Shown: positions 34,585 to 46,816, counted from the stretch's first letter. The stretch: DNA of 64,000 nt from Mesaphorura yosii (GCA_009869945.1 WIXG01000182.1:62001-126000), one strand, 5' to 3'. A program made the numbers and translations. The notes: generated by a model from the letters alone, not told the origin.

Positions 34585-36528
34585 ATGGCAAACCTGCGTT
34601 TCATTTTTGCAATTTCCATCGTGCTTTGGCTTGGGTTTGGGTCTGGCCAGTCACATGGACCTAATTTGCCAAAAAGTGTCGAGTATCCAGAACAAAAACT
34701 TCACCATCGACCTCCCGCATCAAATAGTGCAGGAAAGTCGACCACACGAAAGCTAGGCAGAGCTGTTGAAGGTAAATCAGACACGGGCAATTCGCGTTTC
34801 ATGTACAAAACTTAGCACTTGCGCCTTGCAGATTCCACACACTGGTTCAATTCGGCCCAGGAGTCGCTCAGGTCCAAGTTGTCTACTCCGCGGATAGAAG
34901 CACAAGCTAAGAATCTGATTCTCTTCATTGGAGATGGCATGTCCGTGTCCACAGTGACCGCCTCGCGGATATTCAAAGGGCAACTCGATGGAGCGGAGTT
35001 TGGAGAAGAAACTCAACTACACATGGATACCTTCCCGTTTGTGGGCTCCTCAAAAGTAGGTCACAGTTAACCTCCGTTGATGAGTCGGCCTGTACATTTA
35101 TCTAGATGTTGCTATATTTCGCACGTAGACGTATTGTAGCGACGGGCAAGTCGCTGATTCCGCTTGTAGTTCAACTGCCTACTTCGGAGGAACCAAAGCC
35201 AACACGGCCACGATGGGCGTGACGCCAGCAGTCGCATTTGGCGACTGTCTTTTGCAACTCGATCCAGCCAATCACGTGTCGACCATTTTATCGTGGGCTC
35301 AGGTACAAGTGCAAGTGTAAAGAGCAGGGCACTTCACTACTCACTATGGACAAAAGTCTTACGTACAAATCGCGTGCGCCCTTCGCAGGACGCTGGGATG
35401 TCCACGGGCATCGTGACTACAACCGCCATCACAGAGGCGAGCCCAGCCGGCACGTACGCACACATTGCGAATCGCGACTGGGAGAATAATCGCGTCATCG
35501 AAGAACACGGCTGGAACTCGCTCTGGTGTGACGACATTGCCGAGCAGCTCATTCTCCGCCAGCCTGGCCAGTCGATCAATGTTATTCTGGGCGGAGGGCG
35601 CGAGAACTTTTTCAATGCGACCGTTCCCGACGTGGAATTCCCGTCTCAGTTCGGTCAGCGGACGGACGGCAGGAACCTCGTTGACGCATGGCTGGACTGG
35701 AAGGCGGCTCGCAACCAGACAGCAAAGTACATCACTGGAAGGGATCAACTCTTGGCACTGAACGTGACTGGGTTGGAGTATTTGATGGGGCTTTTCGCAC
35801 CTTATCATACTGCTTACACGGAGAGTCAATCAGAAAACAACGATCCTACGCTGGAGGAAATGACGCGAGTCGCGATTGAAATTCTGAGTCGGAATCCGAA
35901 TGGATTTTTTCTTTTTGTGGAAGGTAAAGTATTAAGAACCAAGGGGCTGGTGACCCGTTCACAGTTTGATGGATTAATTTGCTTAGGTGGTCGAATCGAC
36001 CATGCTCATCATGGTAACTGGGGTCAGCGGGCCATGCGAGAAACGCTGCAGTTTGACGATGCAATCCGGGCAGCCGACGATCTGACCTCCGACGAGGACA
36101 CGCTGCTCGTCGTCTCATCCGACCACTCTCACTTGTTCACCATTGCCGGTGATCCTCCACGCGGAAACCCGATTCTGGGGCTCAGCGGAACGGTGAACAA
36201 TGACGACCGACTCCCGTACACGACGCTTGGCTACATCAACGGGCCCGGCTACAGGCAGGCGGTGTACGACGGACAGCAGTGCAACCGAGTAGATGTTGAG
36301 GCCGACAACACGGAGAGTATTTCGTACCAGCAAGTGAGTCAGGTCCCGCGCGGCTCATCGACACACGCTGGAGAGGACGTGCTCATCTTCGCGAAGGGGC
36401 CGTGGGCGCATTTGTTCACGGGCGTGAACGAGCAGAATTTCATCCCGCATGGCATGGCTTATGCGGGCTGCATCAGCCCGTTCGAACATAACTTCTGCGG
36501 CAGGCGAGAAATTCGTCACGGAAAATAA
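34585..36528 (+). CDS. Alkaline phosphatase, secreted form
   Basis: Five exons (34585-34771, 34832-35055, 35129-35302, 35389-35923, 35987-36528) give 553 residues with a signal peptide. Catalytic parts are all present: LFIGDGMSVSTVTA (metal-binding Asp), VADSACSSTAYFGG (nucleophile Ser in DSA), TTTAITEASPAGTYAH, EGGRIDHAHHGNWG, VVSSDHSHLFTIAG and THAGEDVLIFAKGPWAHLFTG. The enzyme hydrolyses phosphate monoesters using two Zn and one Mg ion. Most animal members end with a hydrophobic stretch for a GPI anchor; here the protein stops at FCGRREIRHGK with no such tail, so it is probably soluble and secreted. The last intron (35924-35986, 63 bases) is open and in frame; removal is chosen because it restores the conserved VEGGRIDHAHH block. 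Confidence 0.9.
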
Positions 36529-36574
36529 ACGTCTAGACTAAATTTTATTGTGTAAAATGTACAAAATGTGTTCC

Positions 36575-38643
36575 TTAGCTCCGCGTTCTCCTCATCTGGT
36601 TCAAATAGTAGCGCTGGCCGCTTTCGTTTAGGTCGTAGACAATGTACTCCATTTCGTACATCTGAAAAGGTTCGATGTAGTGGAAGGAGACGGAGGACGG
36701 CGAGCAGCAGCTGACGTTTTTTGCGATGGGGTAGTACTGGTACTCGCTGTAGAAGAAGTCGGGAACGTCTCCATTCACAATGTCCTTGACGGTGTGCTGG
36801 AAGAAACGCTGCCTTTCCAACTCATCACGCGTGTCAACGTACGGAATGTTGAGGTAGTGCATGCAGAGGCCTGGAACGAAAACCCGGAATCAGATCAGCT
36901 GTAAAGGAGCTTGCCAGCTGGAACTTACTCATGAACACGTCTTCTGGTACGTCGAAGAGGTCGACGGGGCACCTGGTCTCGTTCGAGGGCTTGGAGAGCG
37001 CCTTCTCGACAAGCTGCTTTACCCCTGCATTGCTGATGGCGTACCCTGCACCACCTGTCGCCCACGGATGCGTGAAGTTCCCTTTCAATCTTAACCCGAG
37101 GTACTGCGGTTCACGAGGGTCATGTCCCTGCAGCAGCATGCGTAGGTTCTCCATAATCACGTACGTGTCGTCGTCCGCCTTCAGGAACCAGTCCACTTTA
37201 TCGCGGAAGTGCTCGTACACGTACCTGAATCCCATCTGCATCTTCTGCCAGAGATACTCGCGTCCTTCCTTTACGTTGGGTAGCGCCACAGTCTTGAGGA
37301 ATGGGTCCGACTCCGAACTGAGGAACACGAGCGTGTTGCACCGACGACCCCACGTCCGCTTTACATGCACCGCCTTCCTCATGTGGTTTAGGGGTCCGGT
37401 CAGAATCATGCACAGGATTCTGACTTCTTTCGCGAGATAGTTCATGCCCAGGTCATCATCGCTCATTTTATAGTGCGTAACCACCGCAGGAAGATTCTGC
37501 CGCTGTCCCTTCACAGACACCGGATCATTGCTCCCGACCTCAGCTGGAGATTCTGATTGGGTCCATGTGGTATTTCGAGGACCGACATGCAAAACGTTCA
37601 ACAAGAAATCCATTGCCACGAACCCCGGCGGGTTGAGATTCGGAAACGCGACGGCATGTCTGGAGCCGTAGTTAACTCTCTAAAACAGAGCAATGCGTGG
37701 ATGTTACAGGTTATCGGCTTGAAGTATACGAGTTATGACAGCTCACATTCTCAAGCCTGAGCTGCGTCATGAAGTTCAGGATTGATCCGTTCAAAGTCCT
37801 TGCAAACTCCTCGAAAAATGTCAGACGTCCTTCCCTGTCTGTCGTCTTCGCATACAAAACCCTGTACTCACGCAGGCGTTGTTCTGAAAAATGACATTCG
37901 AGCATTGACAGCAGTGAAGGGCAACAGTTAATTAAAGCTGAATGGGCTTTGCCTACCATTCAGTCGCGTTCCACTAAAGACGTAGTCGAAAAGTGTTTTT
38001 CGGCCGACCGGAGTCGTATTCTTGTTTTGCAGCATTTGACGGACAAGTCCATTTGATAAAATCAAAACTGGGCAAAGAAAGAAGTGGTAACGCGTTTGCG
38101 ATTCAAGAGAATAGTACACGCACCATTCGAATTTGGTCCGATGACCAACGGGACATCATGAGGGTATGTGGACAGCATTTGCTTGAGATTCCTGAGGATG
38201 ACATACGTGCCAGGGTGAACGTGCACAATCCACGGATATTTGGCTGTCAGCGCTCTTTTCGCTGTGTAAAACTCGCGCAGTTTCTCCAGCCGGTTGGTTG
38301 CATTGTAGACGTACTCAAATTGGTGAATTTCATCACATCCAGAACCCCATGACACTGGAATGTGGTCCACGGGGCTGGAGTGCGATTCGTTGAACTTCGG
38401 CACAGCAACTATGCAAAGGAACTGTATTTCCTCGGGATTTTGCTGCCGATTTTGTTGAATTGAGTCCAATGAGAAAACAGGATTGTCCGAATCATTGTCG
38501 ACGTCGGGGCCAGGCCGTTCCAGCGTCTGCCCATCAATGTGCTTCAAAGTCCAGATCCAGAGCACTTGGCCCACCAAGATCGGCAAGAAGAGAATGCACG
38601 AGACCTCGATCACAACCAACGAAAGCGAACGGACAAAAACCAT
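36575..38643 (-). CDS. C1GALT1-type galactosyltransferase with extra inactive GT31-like domain
   Basis: Five exons (38643-38124, 38067-37957, 37883-37747, 37679-36929, 36870-36575) give 604 residues in one frame. A type II membrane anchor (residues about 8-32) leads to two family-31 glycosyltransferase-like domains. The second (from about residue 257) is a clear core-1 beta-1,3-galactosyltransferase: WGRRCNTLVFLSS, WFLKADDDTYVIMENLR with the metal-binding DDD, GGAGYAISNAGV, PEDVFMS, DTRDELERQRF and CCSPSSVSFHYIEPF. The first (about 70-255) has the same layout, but the DDD site reads VHVHPGTYVILRNL, so it should not bind metal. Core-1 synthase adds galactose to GalNAc-Ser/Thr in the Golgi. The exons are tightly spaced and no promoter-sized gap separates the halves. 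Confidence 0.8.
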
Positions 38644-38990
38644 TTTTACTGAAGAACTGAAATACGAGTGTGTGAGTTTTTACCCTGATTTCATTTCTGA
38701 CGGCTTCCATGATTCCATTCATTCGGACCTGATTCATCAGAAACATGTGAGACTTTGAAATATTTGCACAGGTGAACATGTTTTATACAAAAACCAAGAA
38801 GCCAACCATTTGAGCAGTTGGTGCTCGTATATGTGAGAAAGTTTCATTGCGGATAAGGCTACAGCGCTGATTTGGAGTATTCACCGCCTTTGATTTGCAG
38901 ATAGCAACTTACGTGTTACAGACTACCATATACGATAGAACGAAGCTGCATTTGCACACGTGTTATCAAAAACACAAACATGTTATAAAG
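38644..38990. promoter_or_regulatory. Shared upstream region of divergent genes
   Basis: About 350 bases separate the starts of the galactosyltransferase (minus strand) and the FkbM-type gene (plus strand). No coding signal of its own is supported. It is probably a compact two-way promoter. Confidence 0.4.
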
Positions 38991-40332
38991 ATGACAATCA
39001 GAAGCGAAGCAAGAATGGCAGAAGCGGAAAGCAGCACAATGGAAGTCTGCCAGTTTTCCACTTGTGGACGAAGACAAGTCGCTTGGATCTTGGCGACGTG
39101 TGCATTTCTGACAATTTTGTTCACCTTCTATCGACTAGGCGATGGCTTGGAGCCGCTGGGAGAGAACTTTCTTGGTCTGGAGCATGTGAAGCTTTCAAAG
39201 TCGTTGGAAATGTTGAGTGAACGAATCGGAATACCAGTCGGGTTGAAAGGTGAATTGAAATGTAGGTAGGTTCGGGGGCAGGCTAAAGAAAAACCATAAT
39301 TTATGGCTTGCAGGCTCAAACTTAACTGCCTCCGAATCGACGATACTCCAAAGATATTTGCGCGACCAAATTTTAATTCGCCCAAGTTCAAGCCCGAACC
39401 TTCATTATGCCAGTTCGAAATCGCTTCCAGCTTCCGCTCCTGACCGGAGCCACCGGAATGAATCTGAGCAGATAGTAGAATCCACGATTTCGCTGGAGAA
39501 TAAATTACGCCAATTGTTGGCTGGGCAGGTAAGCAGCCCTAACCGCCTCGAATGGATATTTTTACAACGTTGTTTTCTCTAGATATCCGGCTTCTACGTC
39601 GAGTCTCGTGCTCGAGACGGACGTAATTTCCATTCATTCACGCGAGCCGTCCTTGAACAAGAGTTGGGATGGAGCGGGCTGCTGGTTGAGCCAGTTCCCG
39701 AACTGGTGAGTAGTCTGGTTACTCAACATCGGCGAGCGTGGATTGCAAAAGCTTGTCTGAGTTTGAATTCAACAAAATATGTGAGCCAACCGTCTATTTA
39801 CAGGAAAAATTCGCCAATGGATAGGATATTTAAAAGTTTTACTTAATTCTAGATGGAATATTTCTGGATGAGGAACAACGGTAATAGTAATGACGTAGGC
39901 AATCGCAGTGCCCAACCTCCACTGAAACTCATTCCTCCGTCGAAACTGGCACTCAATCGGAAACTCGAAGGACGTACTACTCGCATTGTCGAGTGCTTTC
40001 CGCTCCATCATATTCTCGCAACGATTAACGTCACTAGGATTGACCTGCTGGTGCTTGACGTGGATGGAGACGAGTACAAGATCATGAATCACATTCCACA
40101 GTCAATTCCGATACAGGTAAAGTGCCACCAAGATACCAAGAACTTAAACTCTCATTACAGTTTGCATTGTGCCCAGATTGTTGTCCTGCAGCCTCGCTTG
40201 GCTCCTGAGGGACGAAATGCATTCAAGGGACTCATGTACGCCAGAGGATATTATCAGACCTTCGAATCTGACTCACACTACATTTATATACGCATGAAAT
40301 TTTTGTTGGGACCGATTCTAGCTGAATTGTGA
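38991..40332 (+). CDS. Star/FkbM-type membrane protein
   Basis: Five exons (38991-39249, 39314-39528, 39583-39780, 39853-40116, 40177-40332) give 363 residues. A single membrane span (VAWILATCAFLTILFTFY, about residues 27-44) is followed by a stem and then a methyltransferase-FkbM fold: GFYVESRARDGRNFHSFTRA, WSGLLVEPVPELVSSL, IDLLVLDVDGDEYKIMNHIP and a final strand IVVLQPRL. This matches the Star family of arthropods (Star helps export EGF ligands in Drosophila), where the SAM-binding loop is degenerate. Here the expected GxxDG-like loop reads SRARDGRN. The likely role is endomembrane cargo handling rather than methylation, but that is inference. An alternative start lies at 39015 (MAEAES). 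Confidence 0.65.
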
Positions 40333-40713
40333 TTGCATCTAATAAAGAAAAGCTTTAGAACTAAGTTGTGATCGTGATAGTATGATTTTCCGAACAAATT
40401 CGAATCGCAGCATTCTAATTCAGAAACCCGAAAACTTCTTCAGCCTCAATTTCTTGTCGACAAAAATCGAAACAAAGTAAGTGGTGCTTGGTGTTATAAA
40501 ACTCATTCACTATTCCGTATTGCCAGCTCTTGCTTGCTATTAATTGTGGGAATTTTGTATCACCGGCCCATACATGCGTTTTTGAATCATTCAAAATAAT
40601 TAGCATTATTAATTTGACGACGTGAATAAGGGAATTTTTTAACAGGTTCTGAGAAGGTGGTTTCCAATCAGTGCACTGGTGTAGGTGCTTCCGCCCTTGG
40701 ACGAAGAGATAAG

Positions 40714-41675
40714 ATGAGCCAGTCACTTCTTTCAAGACGTAAGTCCAATTTACCTGTGCAAGTATTCGAGTTGCTTCGCTCCAGTGACGCGAATGAATTA
40801 AATTCAAATTTTTTGGTTGCAGTATTGATTGGCCCGACCCGAAGCCTATTTCTCCCTTCATTATGCACGCCATCATCACTGCACCTGCAGCACATTCAGA
40901 GCCACCAGCATCCGACCCGATGTCAAAGTACAAACGCTCAAGGAGATCAGTTGGATGCCAAAGCCGATGAATCTGAACCTTCGAGTGACACTGGAAAGAA
41001 GAAGGATCCAGCAAAAGACCGGTCTCAAAAGATTCCGGTGGAGACAAGTATTCGATATCTGCAGAGCAAAGGTGAGCTAGCATTAAGTCTTGGCGCTAAT
41101 ACGGTGAATGGATTAATTAAATTATCTCTAATGTTCTTTTCCCAATGTTTTCACAGCGTATAAGGACACGTACGGAGATCTACCAGTTTGGGTGCCATAT
41201 CGACGCAACTTCAAGGGACAGTTCGCTCCCAAGAGGACCAGAAAAATGTGCATAGTAAGTAATGCTGGACTGCTTGCTGGGTGGCACATTGCTTTCAGAG
41301 CTTGTTTCGCCCTTACTGATCTTCCAAATGATTTTTCAGAGGAACGAAGAACTCGCAACCGGAAATCCGTGCCCGATTTGTCGAGACGAATATCTAGTCC
41401 TACATTACCAGAATGTTGAGCTGTTGAAGCAGTTCATATCTCCATACAATGGGGAGACACTTGGGACCGACAAAACCGGTCTATGTCGAAGGAAGCATTT
41501 CGAGCTATTGCAAGAGATGGAGAAGGCCAAAGATCATGGAACTATCACATACGACGTTCCATTTAGAGATTACAGCAACTACGATTATGAAGCACTAGCG
41601 AAGCGAATGATTGAAGAATCAGAAGAGGAGTCGCAGAAGCCGGGAGGAATTAAGCAAGACAAATCTGAATCTTAA
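40714..41675 (+). CDS. MRPS18B: Mitochondrial ribosomal protein S18B (mS40)
   Basis: Four exons (40714-40738, 40823-41071, 41157-41254, 41340-41675) give 235 residues. After a mitochondrial-looking N-terminus come the family blocks VPYRRNFKGQFAPKRTRKMC, NPCPICRDEYLVLHYQNVEL, LLKQFISPYNGE and TGLCRRKHFELLQEMEKAK. The CPIC and later Cys support zinc or structural binding as in the bS18 family. The first exon is only 25 bases (MSQSLLSR). A 222-codon open frame on the opposite strand is a shadow. The upstream gap 40333-40713 shows nothing else. Confidence 0.85.
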
Positions 41676-43033
41676 ATTGTTTGAGTTGCTCCGTGAGTTG
41701 GACATCTTAAATTATTGTAGTGAATTTAACTGTAAGATCCAATAATTTTCTATTAAACACTCGCGGTGGAAGCCTACAACATAACACCAGATACAAAACT
41801 AGGTTTTTTGGCTTGTTAGTTAAGTTTTTGTAAAATTATTTTACTGGTATTGTATGAGACACAAGCTTGAAATTCATCTGAATCACTTCTAAGGTCAGAG
41901 GCCTTCAAACACAGATCATTCATCATATCTTAGCAAGCTTGGTATAATTTAAGTGTGACCTCTTCCCTTGAGATTTAAGGTTTTCTATGCTAATTGGTTC
42001 ATTTCCATAATTTGCTAATTCCTTGGAACACATGAAATATAAACATCTTTTGCGTGAGGACTCGCATGTCTTCTGGAATAGGATAAAACAAGAAATTTTT
42101 GCGAAGAGGCCTTTGGGATTCAGCAATGCGTGGGTGCGTCAATTTCTTTCAGCTCGTGCCTGTACAGGATACAAATTAGCATAGTGTCCAAGTTGTTAAT
42201 TGTTCATTCATGCTCGTCGGTGGTGCACAATGCGGAGTAGGTTAACTCATGAAGATGAGATTGAGTCATGTTGTACCAATTATGTTGACTGTGACTCTGA
42301 AACTGCTGCCAAATACTAACTGCCAGGATGATGATGCTGATGTGCGGCTAGGCGTAAGACGGAGACATGGTCTATATCTGATAGCACATATAATTAAACG
42401 GTTCACTGTATAATTATCCACTTACCTTCTCGTTTTCCTTCCCAAGCTCATTAGCACCATCGCCACAGCAGTTCAACATGAGCGATTAGTCAAGTCAATG
42501 CTATTTTTAAGGGATGAGCATGACGTTTTCACACGAAAGAGCCTCGTAGATGTAACAAGAAAGTAGATACTCCCGAAAGCTTATCCAAATCCACAAAAAC
42601 CAGTAATAAACTTTGTACAATTTACGGCACAAGTCAGCATTAACGATTATTTCCATTGCCTTAAAAATTACCACATGAGACCAATTTGCATGCAAAGTAC
42701 AATTGGATCTCAATGTTGCTCCTGCTTAGTAGCAGTGCAACACACGCAGGAATTCTGGGTAGTTGCCAGTGTGTTATTGCTAGTTCCAATTTCCGAGACC
42801 TTTGACTGTTCAAATGCTAATAAACTTCAATTTGAGCACTAACGAACCAATGATGGTCGAATTGGTCCGGTCTTCGTCCTGATTTAATTTCCCTTTTCAT
42901 TCGCGTCGTGCCGGTCTAGCAAACGGTAAAAGTGAAAATTGATGTTCGGGACCGTTCAGTCCACTTTCTACTTCTGGTTTGTACCTGACCTATCTGGACT
43001 TGTTTTCTCGTGCCTTAAAATCGAAACTGAGCG
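41676..43033. other. Intergenic stretch with one small ORF
   Basis: 3' flank of MRPS18B and promoter of the SLC26 gene. Apart from the small secreted candidate at 42249-42413, no gene is supported. Confidence 0.45.
42249..42413 (+). CDS. Possible small secreted peptide
   Basis: A 54-codon frame with a signal-like start (VVPIMLTVTLKLLPNTNC), an acidic stretch QDDDADVRLG and then basic residues (VRRRHG). A GTAAGA sequence directly after RLG could be a donor, in which case this is a first exon of a secreted gene. No relative recognised. Confidence 0.22.
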   Translation: MKMRLSHVVPIMLTVTLKLLPNTNCQDDDADVRLGVRRRHGLYLIAHIIKRFTV

Positions 43034-45497
43034 ATGAGGACGGAAATTCTGCGCACTTACAGCTCAGCATCACTTTCTTCACTCGCCGATTCGGCCACCA
43101 TCCAAAATGGAAGTACGAACCCACTCAGTCCCGGTGCTGGCGGCGGCAAGGAGAATGGAGGGCTGTTGAGCGACAGCGCCGTGGGAGCGATTGCTAGTAA
43201 ATTCTGCAGCGTAAAAACCGTAAGTTAAGTGACTTCACATCTCAAAAAATCTTCTTGAGGCTTCAAGGGAAATATAACTTCAGATCAGGAAACGGCTTCC
43301 CATTGTTGATTGGCTGCCTCAGTACGATGTGGAAACCCTGGTCGCCGACATAATCGCTGGTATCACGGTCGGGCTAACAATTCTGCCTCAGGGACTCGCC
43401 TATGCCACGGTCGCCGGCCTTCCACCTCAATACGGACTTTACTCGTCCCTGGTTGGGTTTTTCCTGTATATTTTAGTAGGCAGCACGGGTTTTGTGTCCA
43501 TTGGACCGACTGCTATCATGTCCATCATCACATTCACCTACACGCACGGAAAACCACCTGAGTACTCTATCATCCTCTGCTTTTTGACGGGAGTTGTCAC
43601 TTTCCTGATGGGACTATTTCATCTGGGTAAACTGGCGAAACTTATTTCCTGTTAAATGACACTGAAGTAGCAAACTTTTCATGGTGTTCTCAGGCTTTAT
43701 TGTGAATTTCATCTCGACACCCGTCAACTCGGGCTTTACATCAGCCGCTGCCCTGACCATCTGCAGCACCCAAATTAAAGGTCTGCTTGGCTTAAAGTTT
43801 GCAGCCGAAGGGTTTCTACCGACAATTCGCGGGACAATTGAGCACATTTGGAACTACAGAACCGCAGATGTTGTTCTCAGTCTTGGATGCTGTTCGGCAC
43901 TTATTATCATGATGAAGCTTCAGTTGATCTGTAAGTGTATCGTCCGGGGAAATAAAACGGTGGACAAGATCCTGTGGTTCATATCCACTTCTCGAAACGC
44001 GCTGGTGGTGATCGTCGCAACGGCGCTGGCCACGTTTTGGAGAAATCAACCATTTTCAATCGTCGGCAAGATCAAGCCTGGACTTCCAACGCCTGGGCTG
44101 CCACCATTTGTAATTGTGGACCCGTCGACGAATACGACGCACAGCTTTATGAATATTCTTCAGGAGGAAGGGTCAGCCATTATCGTGCTGCCATTGCTGG
44201 CGGTCATGGAGCACATCACCATTGCGAAGGCGTTCATTGGAGAGAAGACGCTGGATCCGTCACAGGAAATGTTGTCGATTGGCTTGTGCAACATTGTCGG
44301 GAGCTTCTTCAGCTCGATGCCAATTACTGGTTCATTTTCACGTACAACTGTCAATGCAATGTCAGGTCAGTTGACGGAGTTCGGTTCATGCTAAGGTCCA
44401 GCAATTACACATTGAATCAATCTCCTGTTTATGTGTTTAGGGGCCCGGACTCCTCTCGGTGGTTTCCTGACCGGGTCCATCGTCGTCGTCGCGCTCCTTT
44501 TCCTCACACCGTACTTCTATTTCATTCCAAAAGCGAGTCTTGCCTCAGTCATTATTTGCGCCGTCATCTTCATGGTGGACTTGAGCGTGATCAAACCGAT
44601 GTGGAAGTCTAAAAGTAGGAACCAGCCAAAATCTATTAAAAGCATTATTGAATACATTCCTCACAATTTAAATGATTCTAGAATTGGAGTTCGTCCCGTG
44701 GGGCCTCACCTTCATCATCAGCCTCTTCGTCGGTCTAGAATTCGGCATGATGTCCGGTTTCATAATCAGCGTCGTCTATCTTCTTTACTACGCGGCCAGG
44801 CCAGGGATTAAAGTCAAACGGGGCTACGTAAGTCGCCAATTTGCACAATTTTGCTTACGTTTCATGCGTTAATGCGATTTTAATTGGTGTGGTATCAACT
44901 GGCACAGACTGCAAGATCCAACGAATTCATTCTGGTCGAGCTGGACCGCAGTCTCACTTTCCCCAGCGTCGAGTACACGCGCCGCGTGATCAACAAGTCG
45001 TCAGCATCGTGGGCCGATAATCAGCTCACGATGGTCATTGATTGCAATCACATTCAGTTCGGTACGCGTGTTCTCAAAAATTAATCACAGTATTTTTGTG
45101 AAATTACCTTGAGAGTTGAGGCGTTAATGGCCCTGCTTCTGTTTTGTCACAGCCGACTACACCGCCGCCACGGGTCTGTCGGAGCTTGTGAAGCTTTTCA
45201 CAAAGCGCGACCAGCCAATCCTCTTTTGGCGCCTCAAACCGAGTTTAGTACGACTGCTCGAGGGCGTGGATGCCAAGTTTCATTTTGTTAACACCGAAGT
45301 GGAGCTGGAATCGATGATCGGTATGAGATACTTAAATAATCGAATTAATTTGGCCTTTACTATGCTTTGAGCGCTGAGTTCCAATGCATTCCTGCGATTC
45401 ATGTATTTCAGACGCAAGATTCGAGAAACAGAGCCAGCTGGACGTCCACACGCCGCGGCCGCAACATCGAGCCAAGTTCTCTATAAAACCGATGTAG
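43034..45497 (+). CDS. SLC26 anion transporter (SLC26A11-like)
   Basis: Eight exons (43034-43219, 43284-43626, 43694-44365, 44441-44614, 44682-44827, 44908-45061, 45153-45320, 45412-45497) give 642 residues. The sulphate-permease core starts WLPQYDVETLVADIIAGITV with LPQGLAYATVAGLPPQYGLY, then GSTGFVSIGPTAIMS, PVNSGFTSAAALTI, MEHITIAKAF and GSFFSSMPITGSFSRT; about 12-14 spans are expected. A STAS domain follows (about residues 465-600), beginning NEFILVELDRSLTFPSVEY and including TMVIDCNHIQF. The family exchanges sulphate, chloride, bicarbonate or oxalate; the short cytosolic N-terminus and intron-interrupted STAS fit the sodium-independent sulphate transporter subgroup. The last exon is a basic tail. 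Confidence 0.88.
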
Positions 45498-46198
45498 GAC
45501 ACAACTCGCGATTCCTTGCCTGGGGTATTTATATAGACGAGTCGAGGCTATCAACTTAAATAAAATGAAGCAACCACATTTCTTGTAGAAAAATATATGA
45601 ATGTATTCAATAAGTTGACGATTAAAGATTATCTAATAGCAGTCGCACGCGTACTGCCCTCAACTCCAAGATCACAAACAACAATCAAGCGCAAAACCTA
45701 CGGATTTAGTGTGGTCATTACGTGAGTTTTCTGAGTGTTTGGATGGCGTTGAGCCCTTTGCGAAGGCTTGATTTAGTTTCAACAATAATAAATTATTGCT
45801 CCACCTTTTCTAGGAGCGATGGTCGGTCATTTCTTTTCGACAGAAGGAGTACCCATTGAAAAAATACCTCTGCGAAAAATGGGACAAGACCATGAGGGGC
45901 GGCCGCGCCAAGGCACACAAGAAAGGCCACGTCATGGCGGCATTTGCCCTGTCGCAACTTCTTAAATGCTACTGCATAGTGAATTGTACTTACCGTTTAT
46001 CCTTTTGTCCGTCGACTGACGTAGCTTAATCACTTCTAACTCGGATATTATTAAGTGTGACAGGACTTTCAGCACACAGCAATTAGTGCTGCTTTACCCC
46101 AACTAAAGTAAGTTTCATTGAAGAAATCTGTGCGACAAGTGCAAGTAAATTATATAACTGCATTTGTCACAGGTCTGTTGAGAATTCAGTGACCCACC
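45498..46198. other. Spacer with exon-like patch and 5' UTR exon
   Basis: AATAAA lies near 45559 for the SLC26 gene. A G/C-rich patch at 45815-45990 is open in several frames after AG acceptors, without any recognised motif. A donor GTAAGT at 46108 and an acceptor CACAG near 46169 frame a probable 5' UTR intron of the next gene. Confidence 0.4.
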
Positions 46199-46624
46199 AT
46201 GCACTACGGTTGGAAAAGGATGGAGCCTCCTGACTCCCGGCAGCGAGGGTTGACTCCACACGAGGAGAGCTACCAGATTGACGACGATCCGCTAAACCTC
46301 TTCCAGTACATTCGAACGGAAGCAACTACGATCAGAGCCCGCCTCACCGCAACTGCAATTAATTTTCCTAGGCGTCCCCCACCTGGGCAAATCTTTGCAC
46401 ATCACACCAGGCCGAAGGAGTCATCCACTTCAGCGACGACTGTGAATTCGAAATCGAGCATAACTCTGAGCACCACGGTCGTTGCTGACGTTGATCCGGA
46501 CCATGATGACAGTATCATCGTCTGGCTCCTTATTCTGTTCATTGTGGCGAGCTACGCGTTTCAAATATGGCGTAGACAGAGCAGACGAGAAAGGGTCATC
46601 AGCCATCAAAATCACAATGTTTAA
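46199..46624 (+). CDS. Small single-pass membrane protein
   Basis: A 141-residue frame in one coding exon, starting in a good context (CCACCATGC) just after a probable 5' UTR intron. Residues 1-95 are polar with a Thr/Ser-rich stalk, followed by an acidic bit and one span (IIVWLLILFIVASYAFQIW, about residues 101-119), then a basic tail RRQSRRERVISHQNHNV. The charge pattern suggests the N-terminus outside. No family recognised. Confidence 0.55.
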   Translation: MHYGWKRMEPPDSRQRGLTPHEESYQIDDDPLNLFQYIRTEATTIRARLTATAINFPRRPPPGQIFAHHTRPKESSTSATTVNSKSSITLSTTVVADVDPDHDDSIIVWLLILFIVASYAFQIWRRQSRRERVISHQNHNV

Positions 46625-46816
46625 GACTATATTGGCATGAAATTGAATAAATTCTTGATGATGATTTGATGTTATGACAGTTACGAAGTTAGTTAACTCG
46701 CATATTATGTGAGGCAATAAAGGTCAAATTAAGAGCTTCAGCGCTCATAGGAGTGGTAACTTCACTGGTTAGCATTATGCTCAGAAAATGCAAAGCAGTT
46801 TTCTACTCTCCCAATA

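Noticed and set aside
35924-35986. Retained in-frame segment in alkaline phosphatase
   Set aside because: It would split the conserved VEGGRIDHAHH block; GT..AG ends and a length of 63 bases mark it as an intron.
40415-41083. 222-codon minus-strand frame opposite MRPS18B
   Set aside because: The plus strand has clear family motifs and correct splice sites; the opposite frame has none.
45815-46020. Exon-like patch after AG acceptors between SLC26 and the small membrane gene
   Set aside because: Open in three frames at once, no motif, no partner exon; most likely GC-rich flank or UTR.
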